The notes under the pieces: model-generated
Databases searched by the model: none
Told to the model about the DNA's origin: nothing
The model's input: only the letters and a program-made list of their open reading frames with translations
Shown: piece after piece, positions 1 to 6,212 of the stretch
Layout: each line of letters opens with the position of its first letter
Numbering within the stretch: position 1 is the first letter of the stretch
DNA from: an uncultured Verrucomicrobiota bacterium
GTDB taxonomy: Bacteria > Verrucomicrobiota > Verrucomicrobiia > Limisphaerales > UBA1096
Reading direction: 5' to 3'
NCBI GenBank assembly: GCA_913050205.1
Contig: CAJXAU010000019.1
Coordinates: 1-12,744, forward strand
Length of the DNA: 12,744 nt
Made by a program: the position numbers and the translations under genes

Positions 1-782
1 CAGTAGGCGAAGTAAATCAGGTTTGTGCGGGCCACGCCGGGCAGGTCAATGCGTTTGAGCTGCGCAAACGGATTGAAGCCGCGCTTGGTTGTGTCCTTGC
101 CGCGTTTTTCCGGCGGCAGACTTTCGGATAGTTTGAAAACCACAAGCACCCAGTTCACTGCCGAGATCGCCAGCGCGATTGCGGCAGGGCCGGAGAACGG
201 ATGGAGGTTGAAACCGGAGCCCGCGACTTTCGGATCGACCATCTGCCAGCCGTAGGCCAACCCGCCGATCGCCGGTCCAAGGATGAACCCAAGGCCAAGC
301 GCGACGCCGATGATGATCATCCCGGAGGCGCGGTTTTTGTCTGAGGTGATGTCGGCAGCCACGGCGGAGGCGGTGGAAATGTTACCAGCCATGATCCCGG
401 CGAGCATCCGCCCGAAGATGAGCAGCGCAAAACTGCCGGCAAACATCCAGATGAAGTTGGCAAAAACGATCCCGCTGAGGGTAAAGACAAGCGTGGGACG
501 CCGGCCGTGTTTGTCCGAGTACGCACCCCAGATTGGCGCGAAGACAAACTGCAGGACACCGTAAAGCGAGCCGAGGATGCCACCGAACAGGGTGGCCACG
601 GCGTTTTCGTCTTCCCCGGCGAATTGCTTGAGCCAGGCGACCAGCGAGCCAATGAGACTGTTCGCCCCGTCCTTCTCGAGATAATAATCGAGCATCGCGG
701 GGAAGAGCGGGAAAATAATGGAAAAGCCGACCACGTCGATGAACACGGTCAGAAACACGATGAACAGGGTCGGCTTCTTCAT
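1..782 (-). CDS. MFS transporter, drug:H+ antiporter-like (C-terminus beyond window)
   Basis: Read on the minus strand from ATG at 782, the frame stays open for 260 codons to the window edge, so the C-terminal part is missing. It encodes a polytopic inner-membrane protein. The first membrane segment is about residues 5-30. MFS motif A, GAYSDKHGRR, is at residues 86-95 in the loop after TM2. The antiporter motif C pattern GxxxGPxxGG is at residues 165-174. These two motifs together are characteristic of proton-coupled drug exporters of the TetA/DHA1 type. A hydrophilic stretch at about 218-250 looks like the central cytoplasmic loop, so roughly the first six helices are visible. A short extra hydrophilic segment (about 33-62) separates TM1 and TM2. 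The substrate cannot be read from the sequence. No clear Shine-Dalgarno motif precedes the ATG. It follows the glycosyltransferase gene on the same strand after 99 bp and may be co-transcribed. A Wzx-like glycan flippase role is unlikely, because those belong to a different superfamily. Confidence 0.88.
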   Translation of the reverse strand, partial: MKKPTLFIVFLTVFIDVVGFSIIFPLFPAMLDYYLEKDGANSLIGSLVAWLKQFAGEDENAVATLFGGILGSLYGVLQFVFAPIWGAYSDKHGRRPTLVFTLSGIVFANFIWMFAGSFALLIFGRMLAGIMAGNISTASAVAADITSDKNRASGMIIIGVALGLGFILGPAIGGLAYGWQMVDPKVAGSGFNLHPFSGPAAIALAISAVNWVLVVFKLSESLPPEKRGKDTTKRGFNPFAQLKRIDLPGVARTNLIYFAY

Positions 783-881
783 TGGCAAAAAGAACGACGC
801 TGGAATTCAGCGCCGCGGGCCGCGCAGTCTAGGGAAGCCTGTTCACAATACAACGACTTTCCACTGGAAAACGCCGGGGTC

Positions 882-2087
882 TCAGCCTTGGCCAAGCGTG
901 TGGGCGTAGGCGGCCTCGAGTTGCTCAACCGATTTTTCCCAGTTGAGTTCGGCGTGAAATCGTTCCCGCCCAACGCGCCCCATCTGTTCGCGTCGGGACG
1001 GATCGTCGAGCAGATCTGCGATCGCTTGGCCAAGCGCTTGGCTGGAGACTTCAGTCACATAGCAGGCGGCCTCGCCGGCGGAGTAGCGGCTTTCCTTCAG
1101 GTCGAACGTGACCTGAGCTTTTCCGACAGCCATGTACTCGAGCACTTTGTTCATCGTGCAATGATGGTTGTACGAGTTGATCGGATCCCCGGACACGCCA
1201 AGGTCCATCGTCTTGAGTGCGGAAAACAGGGCGTCACCCTCGACGCGGCCCGGAAGGTCAACAAAACCGCCCAAGCCAAGCTCATCGCGTAGGCGAACGA
1301 GATTCTCGTACTCCGGGCCGAAACCCATCAGCAAAAACTGGACGTCGTCCCGGCCAAGCTCAGTCACAAGATAATGGGCGGCCTCGATCACGCGATGAAT
1401 GCCATCCGCACTACCCATCACACCAACGTAACCGATGAGGTGGTTACGACCTTTTTTCAGCTCGGGGTTGGGCTCAATTTTTGTGGTGGGAATCTTCGGG
1501 GCGGAGCGGACGATAAACACATCCTCTGCAGCCTGGCCGCCGCGACCGGTGGCGATGTTGCTTACTGACTGGTTGGTGGCGATCACCGTGTCGGCAAAAA
1601 AATGAGTCCACCATTCGGCGACACGCACCGCCCAGTAAAGCAGGCCGCGTTTGCCGAACTTGGCTTCAAACATTTCGGGAGTTGCGTCGTGGATGTCGTA
1701 GATCAACCGCACTCCCGCCAATTTGAACGGTGCCGCCGCCACGAACAGAATGTCGGGCGGGTTGCAAAGTTGAATAATGTCGAAGCGATGTCGCCGCCAC
1801 GCCCTGCAAAGTAACCGAAACTCCCCCCAGAGAGCCGAGGCGTATTCACGGAAAAACCCACCAACCGAATTGGCCTCTTCACTGAGTGGGTGCCGGTAAA
1901 TCTGGATGCCGTCGAGTTTTTCCTCCTGCTGGGTGTAGCCCTGCATCTGTGGGCAGATCACGACGACCTCGTAGCCAGCGTCACGCAGGGCGCATGATTC
2001 CTGCCACACCCGGCGGTCCAGCGGAACCGGCAAGTTCTCAACGATAATGCAAACGCACGGTTTTTTATGGCCGGGAGAGTCACCCAT
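882..2087 (-). CDS. Glycosyltransferase family 4 (GT-B fold)
   Basis: This 401-residue protein should transfer a sugar from a nucleotide-sugar donor to a growing glycan at the cytoplasmic face of the membrane. The N-terminal Rossmann domain begins at VCIIVENLPVPLDRRVWQE (about 12-30), an opening typical of GT4 enzymes of the WbuB/WcaI type, and contains YDIHD at 130-134. The C-terminal domain opens with IGYVGVMGSADG (218-229). The donor-binding region is NKVLEYMAVGKAQV (313-326), at the position of the GT4 ExxxxxxxE loop. The length is normal for the family. The ATG at 2087 is chosen because the conserved N-terminal strand begins right after it; no strong Shine-Dalgarno is visible. The iterated palindrome occurs twice, encoding QALGQA at 350-355 and the last residues TLGQG. 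It is divergent from ruvA and precedes the MFS gene. Acceptor and sugar are unknown. Confidence 0.92.
   Translation of the reverse strand: MGDSPGHKKPCVCIIVENLPVPLDRRVWQESCALRDAGYEVVVICPQMQGYTQQEEKLDGIQIYRHPLSEEANSVGGFFREYASALWGEFRLLCRAWRRHRFDIIQLCNPPDILFVAAAPFKLAGVRLIYDIHDATPEMFEAKFGKRGLLYWAVRVAEWWTHFFADTVIATNQSVSNIATGRGGQAAEDVFIVRSAPKIPTTKIEPNPELKKGRNHLIGYVGVMGSADGIHRVIEAAHYLVTELGRDDVQFLLMGFGPEYENLVRLRDELGLGGFVDLPGRVEGDALFSALKTMDLGVSGDPINSYNHHCTMNKVLEYMAVGKAQVTFDLKESRYSAGEAACYVTEVSSQALGQAIADLLDDPSRREQMGRVGRERFHAELNWEKSVEQLEAAYAHTLGQG
887..896. repeat. Iterated palindrome, 10-bp core
   Basis: CTTGGCCAAG lies 3 bp inside the stop codon of the minus-strand glycosyltransferase and is read there as LGQ. 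The outer arms are imperfect. Confidence 0.7.
1023..1036. repeat. Iterated palindrome, perfect 14-mer
   Basis: CGCTTGGCCAAGCG within the minus-strand GT4 gene, read as ALGQA. A further half-unit follows directly (to 1041), giving a 1.5-unit array that is repeated on the opposite strand in tsaD. Confidence 0.9.
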
Positions 2088-2221
2088 TTTTCAGGTGCGG
2101 CAGGCTAGGAGTGGTGAACTGAAAACGCAAGGCGGGATGCCCTGTAGTCTGGCAGGCGTGGTCAGCCTTGCCGCGCCCCCTTGCTCTGTGGGACTCTGCG
2201 CCAAGCGAAGCAACTCGCGGC
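2088..2221. promoter_or_regulatory. Divergent intergenic region between GT4 gene and ruvA
   Basis: These 134 bp separate the minus-strand glycosyltransferase from plus-strand ruvA, so at least one promoter for each direction is expected here or just inside the genes. I found no convincing -35/-10 pair. A 7-bp inverted repeat, GCAAGGC at 2127-2133 and GCCTTGC at 2165-2171, has a 31-nt loop and may be fortuitous. The site is inferred from gene orientation, not from a recognised motif. Confidence 0.35.
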
Positions 2222-2824
2222 ATGATCACTTTTCTGAAAGGAACACTCACGGACGCGCTGCCGACGCAGGTGGTGCTGGAGGTCAACGGCATCGGCTACG
2301 AGGTGCTGATTCCGCTGTCATCATTCGAGAAGCTTCCCGCTCTTGGCCAAGCGGTGACCCTCAAGACGCAACTGGTTGTGCGGGAGGACTCGCAGACACT
2401 TTATGGCTTTGCCACGGATGACGAGCGCGACCTGTTTAGGATGATTCAAAACGTCACCGGCATCGGCCCCCGGCTTGCATTGAATGTCCTTAGCGGGATG
2501 GATGTATCGACGTTCAAACTGGCGGTGGGAACCGGCGACGTGAAGCGCCTGTCGAGCATCAACGGCATCGGCAAAAAGACCGCAGAGCGGATGGTGCTGG
2601 AGTTGAAGGACAAGGTGGGCAGTGTCGATGGCGATCTGCCGACTGCGCTTGGCCAAGCGCCGACTGGCTCGGGTAAGAATATTGCAGACACCGTGGCAGC
2701 GCTCGAGGCGCTTGGCTCGAAACCAGCGGAGGCACAGAAGGCTGCGGAGGCTGCGCAGGCGATGCTCGGTGCACAGGCCACCGTGGAGGAGTTGGTTCGC
2801 GCAGCACTCAAGGGAGGAAAGTGA
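2222..2824 (+). CDS. ruvA: Holliday junction branch-migration complex subunit RuvA
   Basis: RuvA binds four-way DNA junctions as a tetramer and loads the RuvB motor for branch migration in recombination and repair. The 200-residue product matches the usual length of about 200. Domain I (about 1-62) starts MITFLKG and ends with VVREDSQTLYGF (52-63). Domain II carries two helix-hairpin-helix motifs, VTGIGPRLALNVL (78-90) and INGIGKKTAERMV (113-125), which contact DNA backbone. A linker (about 132-153) leads to domain III, which contacts RuvB. The ATG at 2222 is chosen over an in-frame upstream start at 2168 because the family begins with M-I-x-x-L-x-G. No Shine-Dalgarno is obvious. Neither ruvC nor ruvB is adjacent, so the usual ruvCAB grouping is broken here. 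The palindrome occurs twice: in domain I, where other RuvA proteins also carry a Gly-Gln, and in the flexible linker (TALGQAP, 141-147). Confidence 0.97.
   Translation: MITFLKGTLTDALPTQVVLEVNGIGYEVLIPLSSFEKLPALGQAVTLKTQLVVREDSQTLYGFATDDERDLFRMIQNVTGIGPRLALNVLSGMDVSTFKLAVGTGDVKRLSSINGIGKKTAERMVLELKDKVGSVDGDLPTALGQAPTGSGKNIADTVAALEALGSKPAEAQKAAEAAQAMLGAQATVEELVRAALKGGK
2342..2351. repeat. Iterated palindrome, 10-bp core
   Basis: CTTGGCCAAG in ruvA domain I, read as LGQA at residues 41-44. The right arm (GCG) is complete and the left arm is altered. Confidence 0.75.
2645..2660. repeat. Iterated palindrome, extended perfect 16-mer
   Basis: GCGCTTGGCCAAGCGC, perfectly symmetrical over 16 bp. It falls in the ruvA interdomain linker and is read as ALGQAP. 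Confidence 0.9.
2812..2817 (+). promoter_or_regulatory. Likely ribosome binding site for the DUF374 gene
   Basis: GGGAGG at the 3' end of ruvA lies 14 nt upstream of the TTG at 2832. The spacing is long, but this is the only good purine block near the start of the conserved acyltransferase sequence, and it favours TTG 2832 over start codons deep inside ruvA. Confidence 0.5.
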
Positions 2825-2831
2825 CCACACG

Positions 2832-3503
2832 TTGAGCGATCCGGTCGTCATCCCGAACAAGGCATCGCTTGGCCAACGTCTGGCGGCGAGGCTGCTGTAT
2901 GTTGTGCTGCGTTTGCTGCGGTTGACATGGCGTGTCCGTTTTTCCGACCCGCACGGCTCGCTTGTGGCAGGGATTGAAAAGCCGTTCATAATTTGCGTCT
3001 GGCACAACCGCTTGGCCTACGCGATGTACGCGTACCGGGACAGCATCAAACCTGTCAGCGGTCGACGTCTGGCCGCGATGGTGAGCGCGAGCAAGGATGG
3101 GGCGTTTCTCGTAGAAATCCTACGGGCATTTGGCATAGAGCCGGTTCGCGGATCGACCAGTCGCCGGGGGAGGCAGGCCCTGCTGGAGTTGTCGCGGCAA
3201 ATGAAAGCGGGTCTGCATTTGGCCATCACCCCGGACGGACCGCGTGGGCCTTGCTACGAGATTCAAGACGGTATTCTGTCGCTCGCACAGGTGACGGGGC
3301 TGCCGATCATCCCGCTGGGGTGTGCGTCGCGCAGAAAGTTGCGCTTCAAGAGCTGGGATCGGTTTCAGTTGCCGCTACCGTTTACCCGTTGTGATATCGT
3401 TTACGGCGAACCGTTGCAGGTGCCACGTAAGCTGGATGAGGCCGAGCGGGATAAAATCCGAGATGAACTGAAACACCGGCTTGAGGCCATCAGCCCCGAG
3501 TGA
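2832..3503 (+). CDS. DUF374 / lysophospholipid acyltransferase-like protein
   Basis: This 223-residue protein matches the DUF374 branch of the LPLAT superfamily, which is related to the LpxL-type lipid A acyltransferases and is expected to act at the inner membrane on a lipid substrate. A hydrophobic N-terminal helix (about 17-33) is followed by a WHN motif at 57-59 (candidate catalytic His58), SKDG at 87-90, RGS at 106-108, the diagnostic TPDGPRGP at 133-140, and KSWDRFQLPLPF at 173-184. Substrate and product are not known for most members. The start is TTG 2832, 7 nt after the ruvA stop. The frame is open far upstream inside ruvA, but that part is Arg-rich out-of-frame ruvA sequence and not part of the protein. 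TTG could be misassigned, since no other start lies before the conserved region. Its place between ruvA and a glycan module suggests an envelope role, but the link is only positional. Confidence 0.9.
   Translation: MSDPVVIPNKASLGQRLAARLLYVVLRLLRLTWRVRFSDPHGSLVAGIEKPFIICVWHNRLAYAMYAYRDSIKPVSGRRLAAMVSASKDGAFLVEILRAFGIEPVRGSTSRRGRQALLELSRQMKAGLHLAITPDGPRGPCYEIQDGILSLAQVTGLPIIPLGCASRRKLRFKSWDRFQLPLPFTRCDIVYGEPLQVPRKLDEAERDKIRDELKHRLEAISPE
2869..2876. repeat. Iterated palindrome, degenerate copy
   Basis: CGCTTGGCCAACG at 2866-2878 matches the 14-mer except that one base of the right arm is missing. It is read as LGQ near the N-terminus of the DUF374 protein. Confidence 0.55.
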
Positions 3504-3552
3504 CGGTGCCGCAAGGTTGCGAAATTTCCCAAAACCGATATAACCGCGCGCG

Positions 3553-5085
3553 GTGAACGCAGGTTCGTTAGAGGGCGCACTGCGCCTGCAGAAATTCATC
3601 TTTCTCGCGGTGATCGCGTTGGCGTTGGTCGTGTTTGGCTACACGCTCGCGGATGATGCGTTTTTTGCAGCATTGGCGTTCGGCGGGTTGGCGTGGCTGA
3701 TGTTGATGCCGTATCACGCGACGCTGTCGGTGACGTTTGCCATTGCGACATTCTCGACGGCGCTGATTATGCCATTTTTCCCGGGCCGCCCGTTCGTTTG
3801 GGAGGCGGCGGCGTTGCTTGGCTGGACTGGTTGTGTGTTGGTGTTTTCATTCCGCCAATACCGGGATGAGATGTGGGACTCCATCCATGAACACAAGTGG
3901 ATGCTGGCCGGTGTGGCCGGGTATTGCTTTATACTGGTCGTTACTATGCTCGAGCGCGGTGTTGGGTTCCGGACGATGGGCGGTGAGCAGATGGGCGGGA
4001 GATTTTATTTTCAGCAGCTAACCTGCGCGATTTTTCCGCTGATGTTCATGATGATCCGCTTAAAGGAGGATCAGATTCGAAAGCTGTTTGTAATCCAATG
4101 TATCCTTTCAGTGACGTGGGTGATCTCGGACGTGATTTACTCCAACGCCCAATGGCTGTTCAGTATCCTGTTTTTTCTCGAATTGCCCGGTGACGCGATG
4201 AACTTCGAGCGCGAGCGTATGAAGATGGGCATTAACCGCTACCAATCTCTGGCCTTCGTAAGCACCGGGTTTCTCTGGTTGTTGTTGATCAAGTTCAAGA
4301 TGAAGGACTTCCTCACAGCCAAGGGCGCGTACCTGATCCCGGCCAGTATGGCGATCATGGGTGTGGGGTTGTTGAGTGGCCATCGGTACACGGTGGCGAT
4401 CATCGTGCTGGTAACCTTTTTCTGCACAATCGCCCAGCGCGTGTTCAACTTTCGAAACACCATCATCGGCGGGTTGGTGATGGTGATTGGCCTGATTGTT
4501 GCCTACGGGTTTGCTGACCGTATGCCATTGGCTGCGCAGCGTGCCATCTCTGTGTTGCCGGGGATTGAGGTGCATCGCGACGCCCAGATCGATGGTTCCA
4601 GTACGATGGAGACACGCCGTATCCTGAGGGAGGAGGGAATGAAAATGATCCCCCATTACCTTTGGCTTGGGCGTGGTTTTGGACAGTCCGGCTTCGGTGA
4701 CCACTCGTTGCACTGGGATCCGACTGCGATTACCTATCACATGAATCAGGGCCGTTTTTTCAATGGATTCATCGGTTTGATGGTCAACACCGGCCTGTTC
4801 GGGACGCTTTTCATGCTCCTTTTTTTGATGATGGGCACGGTGTTGGCGGTGAAAGTGATCCTCCATTTGCGCGAGCACGGCGTGGAGGATGAATTCTCAC
4901 GTGTAAGCTGCATCGTGGCCTGTCTTTGGATGGCAAACGTGGTTGCATTTATTGCGCTGCACGGGGACAGCGAGTACGCGATGAAGACGTTCTCCCTTCA
5001 GGCTGGGCTGCTGGTGGTTTGTCATTACATGTTGCGGGATCGTCTCCGCAAGGAGGCCGAGCCGGAAACGGCTGAGGCAACATGA
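3553..5085 (+). CDS. Polytopic membrane protein, O-antigen ligase/polymerase-like
   Basis: This 510-residue product is mostly hydrophobic, with about 10-12 candidate membrane helices spread from residue 13 to about 495. A long non-membrane segment lies at about 330-410, between later helices. This is the architecture of the Wzy/WaaL O-antigen polymerase-ligase superfamily, whose members join undecaprenyl-linked glycans at the periplasmic face. The large loop has RRILREEGMKMIPHYLWLGR (about 355-374), followed by RFFNGFIGLMVNTGLFG, resembling the family's loop-to-helix pattern of a conserved basic/Asn motif and Gly-rich turn. Similarity is by architecture more than strong motifs, so polymerase and ligase cannot be told apart. 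The GTG at 3553 has no clear Shine-Dalgarno and follows a 49-bp gap. The stop overlaps the next start by ATGA. This is the longest gene in the window and contains no copy of the iterated palindrome. Confidence 0.8.
   Translation: MNAGSLEGALRLQKFIFLAVIALALVVFGYTLADDAFFAALAFGGLAWLMLMPYHATLSVTFAIATFSTALIMPFFPGRPFVWEAAALLGWTGCVLVFSFRQYRDEMWDSIHEHKWMLAGVAGYCFILVVTMLERGVGFRTMGGEQMGGRFYFQQLTCAIFPLMFMMIRLKEDQIRKLFVIQCILSVTWVISDVIYSNAQWLFSILFFLELPGDAMNFERERMKMGINRYQSLAFVSTGFLWLLLIKFKMKDFLTAKGAYLIPASMAIMGVGLLSGHRYTVAIIVLVTFFCTIAQRVFNFRNTIIGGLVMVIGLIVAYGFADRMPLAAQRAISVLPGIEVHRDAQIDGSSTMETRRILREEGMKMIPHYLWLGRGFGQSGFGDHSLHWDPTAITYHMNQGRFFNGFIGLMVNTGLFGTLFMLLFLMMGTVLAVKVILHLREHGVEDEFSRVSCIVACLWMANVVAFIALHGDSEYAMKTFSLQAGLLVVCHYMLRDRLRKEAEPETAEAT
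5074..5077 (+). promoter_or_regulatory. Ribosome binding site for the first GT4 gene of the module
   Basis: GAGG lies 4 nt before ATG 5082, inside the end of the upstream gene. With the ATGA overlap it supports translational coupling. Confidence 0.5.
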
Positions 5086-6212
5086 AGATTCTTCATCTGG
5101 TAGGCCAACGCGAAGATTTCGGGGGCATCCTCTCGGTCATTCGAAGCCTGCACCAGGTCGGCCCGGCAGAGCGATATCAGCATTCCGTCTGGGTTCACGG
5201 GGACTATGCTGAAACCCGTAAACCGGCACTCGACTATCGCCATGGGCGCTTCATCATCAGCGATTCGCCGAGTCACCTTTCCATCTTCCTGACGAGTACG
5301 CTGGCGTTTTTTGGGCTGCGCCGCTTGGCCAAGCGCGAGGCATTCGATGTGATTCACGCGCACACTCGTGGAGGATTGGTTGTGGCACTTTTGGTCGCTT
5401 GGTTGATGCGTCGCCCGGTCTTGTTTACCAACCACACATTTGCCAACCGCACCGGTTTTTATCGCTGGGTGGCCAAGCGCAAACGGGTAACCACGGTTTT
5501 GCTCAACCCGGCCATGGCTAGGCATTATGACATGACGATTTCGGAGCCACGCAGCTGGATAGTATTCTCCGGGTGCGCCGACCGTTTTTTGGACGAACCA
5601 CTCGGATCCAGCGCTTGGCCAAGCACAGACCCGGAGGCCAAGCTCCGATTGGTTGGCATGGGATCGATCGTGCGTTGGAAAGGTTGGCACCTGCCGATTC
5701 AGGCCTTGGCCAAGCTGCCGCCAGAGCAGCGTGACCGCGTGGAGTTTCACCTTTGGGGGCCGGAACAACAGGACGCCGATGCACAGGCGTTCGTCGGGGA
5801 GCTGCGGGAATTCATAGAGAAAAACGGGCTGCAACAGACAGTCCATTTACACGGCGCAACGAACGAGGTGGTTGAGTCGTTGCAGTCCGGGCACTTCGTG
5901 GTTGTGGCTTCCGAGAATGAGCCCTGCAGTGTTTCGCTTATGGAGTCGCTTGCGCTTGGGCTCCCTGCGTTGGCGGCCCGCAGCGGTGGTAACGTTGATA
6001 TCGTCCGCGACGGGGAGACCGGCGTTCTTTTTCAGAGCGGCAGCGCGGACGACCTGACATCCAAGATTGTTGCGATTCTAAACGGGGAGATCCCCCTTCG
6101 TTCACCAGCGGAAATTCGGGAGAGCGTCCGGGATTGGGCCGCCAGTGCCATGACCGAAAAGTACAACCGGATTTACGATCACATGGCAAAACTCAACACT
6201 GCCAAGTCATGA
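5082..6212 (+). CDS. Glycosyltransferase family 4 (GT-B fold)
   Basis: This is a 376-residue cytoplasmic or membrane-associated sugar transferase. The N-terminal domain begins MKILHLVGQREDFGGILSVI, with the Gly-Gly loop that follows the first strand in GT4 enzymes, and has IHAHTRGG (91-98) and NHTF (117-120). The C-terminal domain begins VGMGSIVRWKGWHLPIQAL (191-209), with Arg and Lys placed as in the donor-phosphate-binding region. The GT4 E-x7-E motif is Glu280 and Glu288 within SENEPCSVSLMESLALGLP. Length is normal. It overlaps the polymerase-like gene by 4 nt and the next glycosyltransferase by 4 nt, so the products are probably made in fixed proportion for one glycan. The iterated palindrome occurs three times (5322, 5612, 5705) in three contexts; the copy at 5612 is the only one in the window read in the Ala-Trp-Pro-Ser phase. 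Sugar specificity cannot be inferred. Confidence 0.93.
   Translation: MKILHLVGQREDFGGILSVIRSLHQVGPAERYQHSVWVHGDYAETRKPALDYRHGRFIISDSPSHLSIFLTSTLAFFGLRRLAKREAFDVIHAHTRGGLVVALLVAWLMRRPVLFTNHTFANRTGFYRWVAKRKRVTTVLLNPAMARHYDMTISEPRSWIVFSGCADRFLDEPLGSSAWPSTDPEAKLRLVGMGSIVRWKGWHLPIQALAKLPPEQRDRVEFHLWGPEQQDADAQAFVGELREFIEKNGLQQTVHLHGATNEVVESLQSGHFVVVASENEPCSVSLMESLALGLPALAARSGGNVDIVRDGETGVLFQSGSADDLTSKIVAILNGEIPLRSPAEIRESVRDWAASAMTEKYNRIYDHMAKLNTAKS
5322..5335. repeat. Iterated palindrome, perfect 14-mer
   Basis: CGCTTGGCCAAGCG in the first module glycosyltransferase, read in the RLAKR phase at residues 81-85, just before a conserved core strand. Confidence 0.9.
5612..5625. repeat. Iterated palindrome, 13 of 14 bases
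   Basis: CGCTTGGCCAAGCA, read in the rare AWPS phase. It falls in the interdomain linker of the glycosyltransferase, where Trp-Pro is likely tolerated. Confidence 0.85.
5705..5714. repeat. Iterated palindrome, 10-bp core
   Basis: CTTGGCCAAG read as ALAKL (residues 208-212) in a helix of the GT-B C-terminal domain. Confidence 0.7.

Noticed and set aside
808..826. GC-rich inverted repeat (GCGC arms) in the 783-881 gap
   Set aside because: Only 4 bp of arm pairs cleanly and no T-run follows directly, so it does not qualify as a terminator.
507..1292. Plus-strand open frame of 261 codons across the MFS/GT4 junction
   Set aside because: It is antisense to both clear minus-strand genes and has no recognisable motif.
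2127..2171. 7-bp inverted repeat GCAAGGC/GCCTTGC in the divergent region as an operator or attenuator
   Set aside because: The loop is 31 nt and there is no flanking promoter element or T-run; a chance origin is likely, so it is only mentioned within the intergenic feature.
2622..2831. Apparent 70-codon N-terminal extension of the DUF374 protein starting inside ruvA
   Set aside because: It is Arg-rich out-of-frame ruvA sequence with no resemblance to the family, which begins with a short hydrophobic helix close to TTG 2832.
4108..4878. Long open frame (256 codons) on the minus strand opposite the membrane gene
   Set aside because: His/Gln-rich translation typical of the antisense of a membrane protein gene. 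The plus-strand frame gives a coherent polytopic protein with matching overlaps.
5025..5846. Minus-strand open frame of 273 codons opposite the first module glycosyltransferase
   Set aside because: No recognisable domain; it overlaps a confident GT4 gene and is best explained as a high-GC shadow frame.
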